This document shows, one piece after another, positions 38,301 to 47,574 of a stretch of DNA of 64,000 bases. Source of the stretch: Paracoccus onubensis. Lineage in GTDB: Bacteria; Pseudomonadota; Alphaproteobacteria; Rhodobacterales; Rhodobacteraceae. The notes beneath the pieces were generated by a model. That model did not search any database. It was not told where the DNA came from and worked only from the letters and a program-made list of their open reading frames with translations. The stretch covers positions 186,001 through 250,000 of the forward strand of contig NZ_QZCG01000006.1 in assembly GCF_003591515.1 (NCBI RefSeq), in the 5' to 3' direction. The position numbers and the translations under genes are program-made. Each line of letters begins with the position of its first letter. Positions within the stretch are counted from its first letter, which is position 1.

Positions 38301-38357
38301 TGAAAGTCCTTTCGCACGTCGTGCGTTCTGATGAATTCCTGGGATGCAAGGCACGTC

Positions 38358-38906
38358 TCAGGCGGCGTCGGAGGTTTCCGCCTCATCCGCGGCCGGAAGA
38401 GTAATCGTCACCATATGTTCGGTCGCGTGCTGGCCATCGAAATGGGTGTCGCGCTTGTAATGCGCCTTGTCGGAAATCTCTCCGCCGACCTCGCGGGCAA
38501 AGCTGCGGAACAGCGCCCAGGATGCCTCGTTATCCTTGGTGATCGTGGTATTCAGCCGGTCGGCTTCCGCGCAAGCATCGCGGCCGATCAGATGTTCAAG
38601 CATCCTGCGGCCAAGCCCAAGACCCCGCGCACGCGGGCTGACAGCCACCTGCCAGACGAAAAGCGCATCCTCGTTCGGGATCATGTGGCCCGAGATCCAG
38701 CCGACGATATCGCCACCCATCTCGGCCAATACGCAGGTGTCGCTGAAATGTTCGGCCTGCACGAGATTGCAATACATCGAGTTCTCATCCAGCGGCGTAC
38801 ATTCCCGCACCAGTTCCCAGATGGCCGAGCCGTCGGTACTGCGGGGTTTGCGCAGGACAAGTGTCCGCATGCGTTGCTTTTCGATCTCGTTCACGTCCTT
38901 GGGCAT
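38358..38906 (-). CDS. ectA: L-2,4-diaminobutyric acid acetyltransferase
   Basis: GNAT enzyme that acetylates diaminobutyrate at the gamma amino group. LRKPRSTDGSAIWELVREC is the EctA start, and RARGLGLGRRMLEHLI is the acetyl-CoA pyrophosphate loop. 182 aa. First gene of the ect operon; AGAGG lies eight bases before the ATG. Confidence 0.96.
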   Translation of the reverse strand: MPKDVNEIEKQRMRTLVLRKPRSTDGSAIWELVRECTPLDENSMYCNLVQAEHFSDTCVLAEMGGDIVGWISGHMIPNEDALFVWQVAVSPRARGLGLGRRMLEHLIGRDACAEADRLNTTITKDNEASWALFRSFAREVGGEISDKAHYKRDTHFDGQHATEHMVTITLPAADEAETSDAA

Positions 38907-39128
38907 TAATCAGGCCTCTGAATTGCTTCGTGATACTAATTAATAAAAACACGCTTTGGTTGCAACCTTATCGGCACATTTTGGCCATTTTCAGTTAATT
39001 TACTGTATTTTTATGAATTTTTTTATATATCACCTCGATGCGATGTCAGAAAGTCATTAGTCAAGCGAAATATTTTACACGACGCTTACAGATTGAACCG
39101 GTTCGATCTTTCATGTGATGATGCGCCT
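38907..39128. promoter_or_regulatory. Divergent ect promoter region with palindromic candidate operator
   Basis: This gap is strikingly AT-rich against the surrounding DNA. On the minus strand TTGCAA (38960-38965), 17 bases and TAATTA (38937-38942) form a plausible sigma-70 promoter for ectA with a leader of about 25 bases. The -35 lies inside the perfect 10-bp palindrome GGTTGCAACC (38958-38967), a candidate operator for the MarR-type regulator that diverges from here. The promoter and operator are inferred from sequence only. Confidence 0.5.
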
Positions 39129-39635
39129 ATGGACGGTTCCGATGACAAACGACTTGACGATACCCTGATCGCTTTACGGCGTATTCTGCGGGCGACCGAG
39201 CTGTACGAGCGGGAACTGGCGCAGGCGGCGGGCCTGACGCCTGCCAAGTTGCGCGTGCTGCAAATCCTGTCGGGACGCAAGGAAGGCAACGCCACGCCGA
39301 CCGCCATGGCCAACCAGATGGGAGTCCGTCAGGCGACCGTCACCGCGCTTGTCGATCAGCTTGAAAACCGTGGAATGGTCCGCCGCGAACGTTCCAGCAC
39401 GGACAGGCGACAGACCCATGTCGTTATCGCCCCCGCCGGGGTCGAGGCTTTGCGCAGCGCTCCCAGCGCGCTGCAGCAGCATTTCGTTGCCAATTACCAG
39501 AAACTGGAAGCCTGGGAGCAGCAGATGATCCTGTCCGTGCTGAACAGGGTTGCCTTGATGCTGAACGCTGCCGATATCGAGGCCGCGCCGGTCCTGACGA
39601 TCGGCGATATCCGTCAGGATCGCGGTCGCGGCTGA
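39129..39635 (+). CDS. ectR: MarR-family regulator, probably of the ectoine operon
   Basis: 168-residue winged-helix protein: PAKLRVLQILSGRKEGNATPTAMANQMGVRQATVTALVDQLENRGMVRRERSSTDRRQTHVVI (in part) is the MarR DNA-binding core, with DRR in the wing. MarR-type EctR repressors lie next to and divergent from ectABC in methylotrophs and several alphaproteobacteria. ATG at 39129 is chosen; a TTG at 39093 is also open. Neither start has a strong ribosome site. The target is inferred from position. Confidence 0.75.
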   Translation: MDGSDDKRLDDTLIALRRILRATELYERELAQAAGLTPAKLRVLQILSGRKEGNATPTAMANQMGVRQATVTALVDQLENRGMVRRERSSTDRRQTHVVIAPAGVEALRSAPSALQQHFVANYQKLEAWEQQMILSVLNRVALMLNAADIEAAPVLTIGDIRQDRGRG

Positions 39636-39725
39636 ATTTGGGCAAAAAGGCGCTGTGTAAAGGACGAGGCTTGTGCGAAACGCCGCATCATGCCAGCCTG
39701 ATGCCCGCATTTGAGAAAGACGATC

Positions 39726-40454
39726 ATGGAATGGCAGGCTGAAGGCACCGTCATCTCTGCCCGGACACATGGAGAAACCGCGGTCATTCTGGATGTGCTG
39801 ACCCTGCAACATGGCCGCCATGTCGGGCTGGTGCCCGGCGGGGCCTCGCGGAAGCGGGCGGCGCTGCTGCAACCCGGATCGCGTCTGGCGTTACACTGGC
39901 GGGCGCGACAGGAGAATCATCTGGGACATTTCGCGGTCGAACCGGTCCGGCAACGCGCGGCGCTTCTGGCGGATCCTCTTGGGCTGGCGGGGTTGAATGC
40001 GGTATGCGCGCTGCTGCGCTTTGTACTGCCCGAGCGCGATCCGCATCCGGCCCTGGTCGCAGCAACCGAAGCGCTGCTGGATGCCATGGATGAGGGCCGC
40101 GACTGGGCGGAAGATTACCTGTATTGGGAAATGCGCCTGCTTGACGAGATGGGCTTCGGCCTTGATCTGAACACATGCGCCGTGACCGGAACACGGGATG
40201 GGCTGGCATATGTCAGCCCGCGTTCGGGCCGGGCTGTCAGCCGGGAAGGCGCCGGAGAATGGGCAGAGCGGCTATTGCCCTTGCCTGCAATGCTTGGCGG
40301 CGCGGGCGACAATCGCGGCAATGGGCTTGCCGAAGGATTGGCCATCACAGGGCATTTTCTTGAAGGCCGGCTTGCGGCGGAACTGGTCGGCCATCCGTTA
40401 CCCGCGGCGCGGGGGCGGCTGATCCGGCGACTGACGACTGCAGGCCGGGGTTAA
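39726..40454 (+). CDS. recO: DNA repair protein RecO
   Basis: Loads RecA at gaps with RecR. N-terminal OB fold: MEWQAEGTVISARTHGETAVILDVLT and GLVPGGASRKRAALLQPGSRL, then a helical domain with LLDEMGFGLDLNTCAVTG, where most family members place a zinc-cysteine cluster; only one cysteine is kept here, as I recall for alphaproteobacteria. 242 aa. The ATG at 39726 is preferred over one five codons earlier. Confidence 0.94.
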   Translation: MEWQAEGTVISARTHGETAVILDVLTLQHGRHVGLVPGGASRKRAALLQPGSRLALHWRARQENHLGHFAVEPVRQRAALLADPLGLAGLNAVCALLRFVLPERDPHPALVAATEALLDAMDEGRDWAEDYLYWEMRLLDEMGFGLDLNTCAVTGTRDGLAYVSPRSGRAVSREGAGEWAERLLPLPAMLGGAGDNRGNGLAEGLAITGHFLEGRLAAELVGHPLPAARGRLIRRLTTAGRG

Positions 40455-40519
40455 CGTCGATCAGATTTCCTGCCGCAATCCTTCAGGAGCGGGCAGTCCG
40501 CCCAGGCGCAGCGACTGCG

Positions 40520-40942
40520 TTACAGCACCCGGTGGCGTACCCGCGCCGAAAGCTCGATCGCGGCGGCATGCAGGCGCACGATGTTAAGCTGATCGCGAAT
40601 CTCCGCAAGCATGGCAATTTCGCCTTCGTAAAGACGGCCATTGGCCGCGCCGACATCGCAGGCAAGCGCATAGGCGGTTTCATAAAGTTTCTCGGGCAGT
40701 GCCTCGCGGATCAGACCGAAAAACGCGTCAAGCCCGTCCTCTTCTTCAAACAGAGCCATGACGGTCTGGCTGACGGGGCGGATCCGGTCGTCGTCATAAT
40801 CCGCGAAAATCGGTGCATGATCGACCATGCGCTGAATCGCCACAAGTTCGGCAGTGCGCATGTTCTCATCCGAGGCGGAAACGGCGACCATGACGGCAAC
40901 CAGCGCATCGCAGGGCGAAAGGGAAGGCAAGTTCGTCGTCAT
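40520..40942 (-). CDS. TerB-like protein (140 aa)
   Basis: All-helical protein with the TerB pattern: LVAVMVAVSASDENMRTAELVAIQRMV near the start and VGAANGRLYEGEIAMLAEIRDQL near the end, where acidic residues of two repeats bind metal in TerB. It lies alone between recO and lysK, without other ter genes, so tellurite resistance should not be assumed. Confidence 0.8.
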   Translation of the reverse strand: MTTNLPSLSPCDALVAVMVAVSASDENMRTAELVAIQRMVDHAPIFADYDDDRIRPVSQTVMALFEEEDGLDAFFGLIREALPEKLYETAYALACDVGAANGRLYEGEIAMLAEIRDQLNIVRLHAAAIELSARVRHRVL

Positions 40943-41033
40943 GTCATGTCTCCGTCAGGGTCGGACACCAGAATATTGACGATTGCGCGGCCTTTCAATA
41001 AGGCGGCAAGGTCCCGTTACAGGAGAAAATGCG

Positions 41034-42623
41034 ATGACCACCTTGCGCGATGCCGCGATGAAATCGAAGGCCTGGCCGTTCGAAGAGGCGCGCCGGGTGC
41101 TGAAACGCTTTGAAAAGAAGCCCCCCGAGAAGGGTTACGTTCTGTTCGAGACCGGTTATGGCCCCTCGGGTCTGCCGCATATCGGTACCTTTGGCGAGGT
41201 GGCGCGGACGACGATGATCCGCCGCGCCTTCGAAATCATCAGCGATATCCCGACCAAGCTGATCTGCTTCTCGGACGATCTGGACGGAATGCGCAAGGTG
41301 CCGGAGAATGTGCCGCAACCCGAATTGCTGCGCGAACATCTGCAAAAGCCGCTGACCTCGGTGCCCGACCCGTTCGGGCAGTATGAAAGTTTCGGACAGC
41401 ATAACAATGCCATGCTGCGCCGCTTTCTGGACACGTTCGGATTCGAATATGAATTCATCAGTGCCACCGATTTCTATCGCTCGGGCCGGTTCGATCCGGT
41501 GCTGCTGCGTGCGGCCGAGCAATATGACAGGATCATGGAGGTGATGCTGGCCAGCCTGCGCGAAGAGCGGCAGCAGACCTATAGTTGCTTCCTGCCGATC
41601 AGCCCGACATCCGGACGCGTGCTTTATGTTCCCATCAAGCATGTCGATGCCCGTGCCGGCACGATCACCTTCGACGATGAGGGTGAGGAACTGACCCTGC
41701 CGGTGACGGGTGGTCAGGTCAAATTGCAGTGGAAACCCGATTTCGGCGCCCGGTGGGCCGCGCTTGACGTGGATTTCGAGATGTACGGGAAAGATCACTC
41801 CACGAATACGCCGATCTATGATCGTATCTGCGAGATACTTGGCGGCAGGAAACCGGAACATTTCACCTATGAATTGTTTCTTGACCAGAACGGGCAGAAG
41901 ATCAGCAAATCCAAGGGCAACGGCCTGTCGATCGACGAATGGTTGACCTATGCTGCCACCGAGAGCCTGTCTTACTTCATGTATCAGAAGCCCAAGACGG
42001 CAAAGCGGATGTATTTCGACGTCATTCCCAAGGCGGTGGACGAATATCATCAGCAATTGCGCGCCTATCCGGAACAGACCACCGAACAGAAACTCATGAA
42101 CCCGGTGCGGCATATTCATGGCGATAACGTGCCCGCCTCGGATCTGGTCGTGTCGTTCCAGATGCTGCTGAATCTCGCCTCGGTCGCGGGCGCCTCGGGC
42201 AAGGAGGGGCTTTGGGGTTTCATTCGCCGCTATGCGCCCGAAGCCAGCCCCGAAACCCATCCCGGACTCGATCAGGCTGCAGATTTCGCCCTGCGCTATT
42301 TCAACGATTTCGTGGCGCCTGCACGGCAGTTCCGGGCTCCGGACGATATCGAGCGCAGGGCGATGGAAGATCTGGCCGCGCGGCTGGCCGAATGGGGCCA
42401 GCCCGTTGATGCGGAAACCCTGCAATCCATGGTGTTCGCGGTCGGAAAAGACCACGGGTTCGAACCTTTGCGGAACTGGTTCAGTGCCTTGTATCAGGTG
42501 CTGCTGGGCGCGGATCAGGGACCGAGGTTCGGCGGCTTCGTCGCGCTTTACGGGATCGATGAAACCCGCGATCTGATCGAACGCGCGCTTGCCGGTGAGT
42601 TGCTGGCAGCGCAATCGTCATAG
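41034..42623 (+). CDS. lysK: Lysyl-tRNA synthetase, class I
   Basis: Class I (archaeal-type) LysRS, the form used by many alphaproteobacteria instead of class II Lys[21 protein letters not shown] holds the HIGH motif and [11 protein letters not shown] the KMSKS loop. A helical C-terminal anticodon-binding region follows. ATG at 41034 has AGGAG upstream, so the frame before it is not used. 529 aa. A tRNA-Lys gene lies 6 kb downstream. Confidence 0.95.
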   Translation: MTTLRDAAMKSKAWPFEEARRVLKRFEKKPPEKGYVLFETGYGPSGLPHIGTFGEVARTTMIRRAFEIISDIPTKLICFSDDLDGMRKVPENVPQPELLREHLQKPLTSVPDPFGQYESFGQHNNAMLRRFLDTFGFEYEFISATDFYRSGRFDPVLLRAAEQYDRIMEVMLASLREERQQTYSCFLPISPTSGRVLYVPIKHVDARAGTITFDDEGEELTLPVTGGQVKLQWKPDFGARWAALDVDFEMYGKDHSTNTPIYDRICEILGGRKPEHFTYELFLDQNGQKISKSKGNGLSIDEWLTYAATESLSYFMYQKPKTAKRMYFDVIPKAVDEYHQQLRAYPEQTTEQKLMNPVRHIHGDNVPASDLVVSFQMLLNLASVAGASGKEGLWGFIRRYAPEASPETHPGLDQAADFALRYFNDFVAPARQFRAPDDIERRAMEDLAARLAEWGQPVDAETLQSMVFAVGKDHGFEPLRNWFSALYQVLLGADQGPRFGGFVALYGIDETRDLIERALAGELLAAQSS

Positions 42624-42812
42624 GAATTTCCGGCAGGAGCGGATGGCAACCACCGCCCCTGCCCGCCTCTGCAGAAACCCTGCCACATCGCCTCTTCAGG
42701 GATCGCAACGCCCGCTCTGTTCAGTCCGGATTAACGATTGGTGAATTATCTCCTGCCCCTGCGGCAGAGGGAATCCCCTGCTTGCCGCATCGCATCTTCG
42801 GGGAGACAGGGC

Positions 42813-45107
42813 ATGACAATCGCGATCACCAATCACCTTCTGCTTACGCCTGCGCCGTTCAGCGCCGGGCTTGAGCTTTGGTCACAGGGCAACGGCACCG
42901 AGAACGAGGCAAACTGGGCCGAGGCGCATAATGCGGGTATCGTTCCGGATGATCAGCATTTCGGCACCTGTCTGGAAATCCGCAAGGAAAGAGCGACCAC
43001 AAGAATACGATATCAGGGCGACACCCCGGTCATTCCGGGCACCTATTTGCGTGTCTCGGCGAGGGTCAAGATTCTTTCAGGGCCGTTATGCAGCGTTCGT
43101 ATCGCCGGCTGGCCGCGCGACCAGGCGCGCATGCATGTATCGGGACTGACCCAGACGGGGCCCGTGGTTGCGATCCGGAAATATAACCAGATCGTCGAGG
43201 TCAGTGCCATTGTCGGCCCGGGATCCCGCCCCGGAGTGGATCTGGCCTGGGGCATCAAACCGGCATTCGGTCATTTCGGCCTTGATCTGATCGGCGACAA
43301 TGGCGGCGCGGTCCGGATCGAATCCCTGCGGATCGAGAATGTCACGACCGGTTTTGTCCCTGCGCTAATCGATTGGGTGGATGTTCTGGATTTTGGCGCC
43401 AAAGGCGACGGGATCACCGATGATCGCGACGCCTTCCTTGCCGCCGATCATGCGGCGAATGGCGGCAGCATCCTTGTGCCCGAGGGCGAATATTTCATCG
43501 GCGGCAATCTGAGCATCAATTCACGGATCCGCTTCAAGGGTAGATTAAAGACATCAGCTTCGACACGAGTGTCGCTGTTGAAAAGTTTCGACCTGCCGAC
43601 CTATGCGGATGCGTTCGGAGGCGAAACCCCGGGCTTCAAGAAAGCCCTGCAAGCATTGCTGGGATATACCGATCACGTGACTCTCGATCTGTGCGGGCGC
43701 AGGGTCGAGATTGCCGAACCGCTGGAAGTGCATCGTCTGGCACCCGATCTGCGCGGATATTCCAATCGGCGGGTGATCGCGAATGGCAGTCTGCTTGCCA
43801 CTGCCGGAGATGCGTGGAATTCCAAACTTGCGCGTAGCACGGCAAGCTATGATCCCGCCGATCCGACGGCACTGACCAATGTCGAGAATATCGCGACGAT
43901 CGAGCCCGGCAGTCAGGTGACGGGAACCGGCGTCGGCCGCGAGGTCTATGTCAAAAGCCGGAACATCGACAGGCGCAGGCTGGAACTGTCTCAGCCGCTA
44001 TACGGTGGTGCGGGAACCCGGCGCTACAGTTTCGAAAGATTCCGTTACCTGCTTGACTTTTCGGGGCTGGAACAGCTTGCCCGCTTCAATTTCGTGGATC
44101 TCGACATCAATTGCCAGGGCGTCGCCAGTGCGATCATGCTGGCGCGCGACGGCCAGACCAATGCGATCCGCAACTGCTATATCACCCGCCCCAAAGATCG
44201 CGGAATCACCTCGATTGGCCGGGGCTGTCAGGATCTGATGGTGGATAGCTGTCAGTTCATCTCGAACGAGCTCGACATCCTTGCACAGGAACGCAGGAGC
44301 ATCGCCATCAATGTCAACGCGAATGACGTGAAGATCCGTCACAGCCGGTTCGTGCGTTTCGCGCATTTCATGATCGCTCATGGCGGCGGTCATATCATCA
44401 GCGGCAATCACTGGTTTCAGGGCGACAGCGCGGATGCGGGCCTGCGTTATGCCGGGCTGGTGCTGACGCAGCCGCACGTGCAGGTCACGATCACCGGGAA
44501 CTATGTCGACAATGCCTCGATCGAGTGGACGAATGAACATAGCGAATACCCGGATTTCAATGGCCAGCAATACAGCTTCGGCGCCCTGACCATCACGGGC
44601 AACACATTCCTGACCGGCAGTTCCGTCCCGTGGTTTTCCTGGCTGGTCGTCAAGCCATATGGGGCGGGACATTACCTGCATGGACTATCCGTCGTGGGGA
44701 ATGTCTTCAAAACGCATGACAGCATCGTGGAGCGGATCGAGCGCGTGGATAATTCGATCGCGGAGCTCGATTATGGCAAGATGCGGAATGTGCATTTCAC
44801 GGAGAACACTTTCAACGGCGTCTCTACCTATGTCGCGAATCCGCTGCTGGTTTCGATCAATCAGACCGGTGCGTCCAAAACATGGACGTCACCGGAACTG
44901 AACGGGTTACCCTTCAAAGGCCAGGCGATGTCTGTCGCCTCTGTCGTGGCCGAAAGCCGGATTACCAATGCCTCTGGTGACGCGATCACCCAAATGCCCT
45001 GGGTGCAGACCCAGATCGGCACGCGCAAACGCCAGATCCGGTTGAACTGGTCCAGTCCCGCAAAAGGCAGAATTGCCGCCTATGCGCGGATGGACCGGCC
45101 CTATTAG
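42813..45107 (+). CDS. Right-handed beta-helix (pectate lyase superfamily 3) protein (764 aa)
   Basis: Residues 1-180 look like a beta-sandwich module. From about residue 190, DVLDFGAKGDGITDDRDAFLAA and GGSILVPEGEYFIGG form the classic start of a pectate-lyase-3/GH28-related beta-helix. It continues with short repeating turns (VTITGNYVDNAS, ALTITGNTFLTG, LSVVGNVFKTHD). No signal peptide is evident. Such proteins act on polysaccharides or serve as phage tail spikes; no phage genes adjoin here, so a role in surface polysaccharide is the simpler guess. Start chosen by GGGAGA upstream. Confidence 0.75.
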   Translation: MTIAITNHLLLTPAPFSAGLELWSQGNGTENEANWAEAHNAGIVPDDQHFGTCLEIRKERATTRIRYQGDTPVIPGTYLRVSARVKILSGPLCSVRIAGWPRDQARMHVSGLTQTGPVVAIRKYNQIVEVSAIVGPGSRPGVDLAWGIKPAFGHFGLDLIGDNGGAVRIESLRIENVTTGFVPALIDWVDVLDFGAKGDGITDDRDAFLAADHAANGGSILVPEGEYFIGGNLSINSRIRFKGRLKTSASTRVSLLKSFDLPTYADAFGGETPGFKKALQALLGYTDHVTLDLCGRRVEIAEPLEVHRLAPDLRGYSNRRVIANGSLLATAGDAWNSKLARSTASYDPADPTALTNVENIATIEPGSQVTGTGVGREVYVKSRNIDRRRLELSQPLYGGAGTRRYSFERFRYLLDFSGLEQLARFNFVDLDINCQGVASAIMLARDGQTNAIRNCYITRPKDRGITSIGRGCQDLMVDSCQFISNELDILAQERRSIAINVNANDVKIRHSRFVRFAHFMIAHGGGHIISGNHWFQGDSADAGLRYAGLVLTQPHVQVTITGNYVDNASIEWTNEHSEYPDFNGQQYSFGALTITGNTFLTGSSVPWFSWLVVKPYGAGHYLHGLSVVGNVFKTHDSIVERIERVDNSIAELDYGKMRNVHFTENTFNGVSTYVANPLLVSINQTGASKTWTSPELNGLPFKGQAMSVASVVAESRITNASGDAITQMPWVQTQIGTRKRQIRLNWSSPAKGRIAAYARMDRPY

Positions 45108-45171
45108 GGCGGTTCAGGGAAAGAAACCTGCAGATTCACCATTGCGGCGATGAAAAGTTCTGCTGGATTTT

Positions 45172-45186
45172 GTTCTTGTTTTGTTC
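45172..45186 (+). promoter_or_regulatory. Candidate LexA (SOS) box, GTTC-N7-GTTC
   Basis: GTTC at 45172-45175 and GTTC at 45183-45186 separated by exactly seven bases match the direct-repeat SOS box of alphaproteobacteria. It sits in a T-rich stretch 12 bases before the radical-SAM start codon, with TATATATA right after, so it could overlap the promoter of a nearly leaderless message. LexA control is inferred from sequence only. Confidence 0.6.
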
Positions 45187-45198
45187 TATATATATCCC

Positions 45199-46278
45199 AT
45201 GCTGCCACCTCGCAATCCAGATGAACGCCTGAAAGCCCGCGGCGCGGATACCCGCCCCGATGGCCGGTTCGAACGGCTTCAGCGGATACGCGAATCCGAT
45301 GGCTGGGATATCGAAGAGGAAACCCACCTGCTTAAAACCGATCTGATGATCGAGCGTCCGCGTTCGATCATCACGCGCAATAGCTCGCCGGATATCGGTT
45401 TTGATCGCTCCATCAATCCTTATCGCGGCTGTGAACATGGTTGCGTCTATTGCTATGCGCGGCCCAGCCATTCCTATCTGGGGCTGTCGCCGGGGCTGGA
45501 TTTCGAAACGAAGATCACCGCCAAGCCCAGCGCAGCGCAACTGCTTGAGAAAGAGCTTGCCCGGCCTTCCTACAATGCCGCGCCAATCGCCCTGGGGACC
45601 AATACCGACCCTTATCAGCCGATCGAGGCGAAGCTGGCGATTATGCCCGGAATTCTGCGGGTGCTGCGTGACTGGAACCATCCGGCGACGCTGGTGACGC
45701 GCGGGCGGACGGTGCTGCGCGATATCGACCTGTGGGCCGAGATGGCGGCAAAGGATCAGGCGGAGATCGGGATCAGCGTGACCACATTGGATGCCGAACT
45801 CGCACGGCTTCTGGAACCGCGCGCACCGGCCCCCCGAACCCGGCTTGGCATGATCAGGGAGTTGTCGCATGCGGGCGTGCCGGTCCGGATCATGGTTTCC
45901 CCGGTGATACCGGTCCTGACCGAGGCCGAGATCGAATCGATATTATCCGCCGCCCGTGATGCCGGAGCCAGAAGGGCAAGCATGATCCCGCTGCGCCTGC
46001 CGCGGGAGGTCGCGCCGCTGTTCCGGGACTGGCTGGAGCGTCATCGGCCGGGGATGGCCACACATGTCATGAACCGGGTTCAGGCCATGCGCGGCGGTCG
46101 CGATAATGATCCGCGTTACGGATTTCGCTTCACCGGCACCGGGATAGAGGCGCAATTGATGCGTCAGCGGTTCCGGTTGGCGAGGAAACGTCTGGGATTT
46201 CGGGAAAGCAGGCCGCCATTGGATTGCAGCCGCTTCGGTCCTCCGGCACGAAGAGGCGATCAGCTCAGCCTGTTCTGA
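45199..46278 (+). CDS. Radical SAM protein, PA0069 / Rv2578c family (spore-photoproduct-lyase-like)
   Basis: Radical SAM enzyme with its iron-sulfur cysteines in CEHGCVYCYARP, preceded by SIITRNSSPDIGFDRSINPYRG, the family signature. Downstream are IALGTNTDPYQPIEA and a TIM-barrel segment with VSPVIPVLTEAEIESIL. Related to spore photoproduct lyase, but the chemistry of this group is unknown. An SOS-type box lies just upstream, pointing to a DNA-damage role. 359 aa from the ATG at 45199. Confidence 0.85.
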   Translation: MLPPRNPDERLKARGADTRPDGRFERLQRIRESDGWDIEEETHLLKTDLMIERPRSIITRNSSPDIGFDRSINPYRGCEHGCVYCYARPSHSYLGLSPGLDFETKITAKPSAAQLLEKELARPSYNAAPIALGTNTDPYQPIEAKLAIMPGILRVLRDWNHPATLVTRGRTVLRDIDLWAEMAAKDQAEIGISVTTLDAELARLLEPRAPAPRTRLGMIRELSHAGVPVRIMVSPVIPVLTEAEIESILSAARDAGARRASMIPLRLPREVAPLFRDWLERHRPGMATHVMNRVQAMRGGRDNDPRYGFRFTGTGIEAQLMRQRFRLARKRLGFRESRPPLDCSRFGPPARRGDQLSLF

Positions 46279-46320
46279 AACCCGGCCCGATCACATCGAA
46301 TGCGAAACCGGCCGCGTCAT

Positions 46321-47574
46321 TCACGCCACAAGCCGCGTGCCGTCCTGCCCGGAAATTTCCAGTTTCAGCAATGTGCCCTCGGGCTGTTCCGTCGCAAAGC
46401 TGACTTCGGTGAATTGTTCCGTCCGGCCAAGCCGCGGCCCTTCGGTCAGCACATGATGAACACGCCCGACCTGTGCGGTCAGATGTTGTTGTAACGCCTT
46501 GTCCCCCGCCTCGCGCAGCTTTGCCGCGCGTTCGCGAATGACCGGCCCCTTTACCGCGGGCATCCGTGCCGCCGGAGTTCCCTTGCGAGCGGAATAGGGA
46601 AAGACATGCAGGAAGGTCAGGCCGCATTCCTCGACCAGTCGCAGGGAATTTTCGAACATCGCATCGGTCTCGGTCGGAAAACCCGCGATGATATCCGCGC
46701 CGAAAACGATTTCCGGGCGCAGGCGGCGGGCTTCTTCGCAGAAACCGATTGCATCATCGCGGAGGTGACGGCGTTTCATCCGTTTCAGGATCATGTCATC
46801 GCCCGCCTGCAACGACAGATGCAGATGCGGCATCAGCCGGGATTCGGTTGCGATCGCAAGCATCAGATTCTCATCTGCCTCGATCGAGTCGATGGAGCTG
46901 ATCCGCAGGCGCGGCAGATCCGGCACCAGCCGCAAAATCCGCATCACCAGATCGCCCAACCGGGGCTGCCCGGGCAGATCGGCGCCCCAGGACGTCAGAT
47001 CGACGCCGGTCAGGACCACCTCGTTGAAACCACGCCCCACCAGACGCTTGATCTGCTCGACCACCACGCCCGCAGGCACGCTGCGCGAATTGCCACGGCC
47101 ATAGGGAATGATGCAGAAGGTACAGCGGTGGTCGCAGCCATTCTGCACCTGCACATAGGCGCGATGCCGGCCGAATCCGTCGATCAGATGCCCCGCCGTT
47201 TCCTTGACCGACATGATATCATCGACGCGGATCTTCTCGGTCTCGCCGATCAGGTCGGGCGTGCGCATATTCGCCCATGTCTCGGGCTGCATCTTCTCGT
47301 GATTGCCGATCACCCGGGTCACTTCAGGCATGGCGGCAAAGGTTTCAGGCTCGGTCTGCGCCGCGCAGCCGGTCACGATCACCGGCGCGCCCGGATTTTC
47401 CCGCGCCAGCCGCCTGATTTCCTGCCGCGCCTTCCGCACGGCCTCGGCAGTCACGGCGCAGGTATTCACCACGACCGCCCCCGACATTCCCGCCGATTCG
47501 GCCATCTCGCGCATCGCCTCGGTTTCATAGGCGTTCAGGCGGCAACCAAGTGTGGAAAAGACCGGCGCGCTCAT
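46321..47574 (-). CDS. mtaB: tRNA t6A37 methylthiotransferase MtaB
   Basis: Adds a methylthio group to t6A37 of ANN-decoding tRNAs, tRNA-Lys included. The N-terminal UPF0004 domain binds a second cluster (CRLNAYETEAM, NTCAVTAEA, VTGCAAQ); the radical SAM core has CDHRCTFCIIPYGRG. A short C-terminal domain is TRAM-like. ATG at 47574 overlaps the dapF stop by four bases. 417 aa. Confidence 0.93.
   Translation of the reverse strand: MSAPVFSTLGCRLNAYETEAMREMAESAGMSGAVVVNTCAVTAEAVRKARQEIRRLARENPGAPVIVTGCAAQTEPETFAAMPEVTRVIGNHEKMQPETWANMRTPDLIGETEKIRVDDIMSVKETAGHLIDGFGRHRAYVQVQNGCDHRCTFCIIPYGRGNSRSVPAGVVVEQIKRLVGRGFNEVVLTGVDLTSWGADLPGQPRLGDLVMRILRLVPDLPRLRISSIDSIEADENLMLAIATESRLMPHLHLSLQAGDDMILKRMKRRHLRDDAIGFCEEARRLRPEIVFGADIIAGFPTETDAMFENSLRLVEECGLTFLHVFPYSARKGTPAARMPAVKGPVIRERAAKLREAGDKALQQHLTAQVGRVHHVLTEGPRLGRTEQFTEVSFATEQPEGTLLKLEISGQDGTRLVA

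Noticed and set aside
36607..39128. Hydroxyectoine production
   Set aside because: No ectD is found in or beside the ect operon.
40520..40942. Tellurite resistance operon
   Set aside because: Only one TerB-like gene; no terA, terC, terD or terZ nearby.
40995..42614. Minus-strand open frame of 539 codons
   Set aside because: Lies wholly antisense to lysK, which has HIGH and KMSKS motifs and a ribosome site.
42813..45107. Phage tail spike of a prophage
   Set aside because: The beta-helix protein stands among chromosomal genes with no phage neighbours, outside the attachment repeats.
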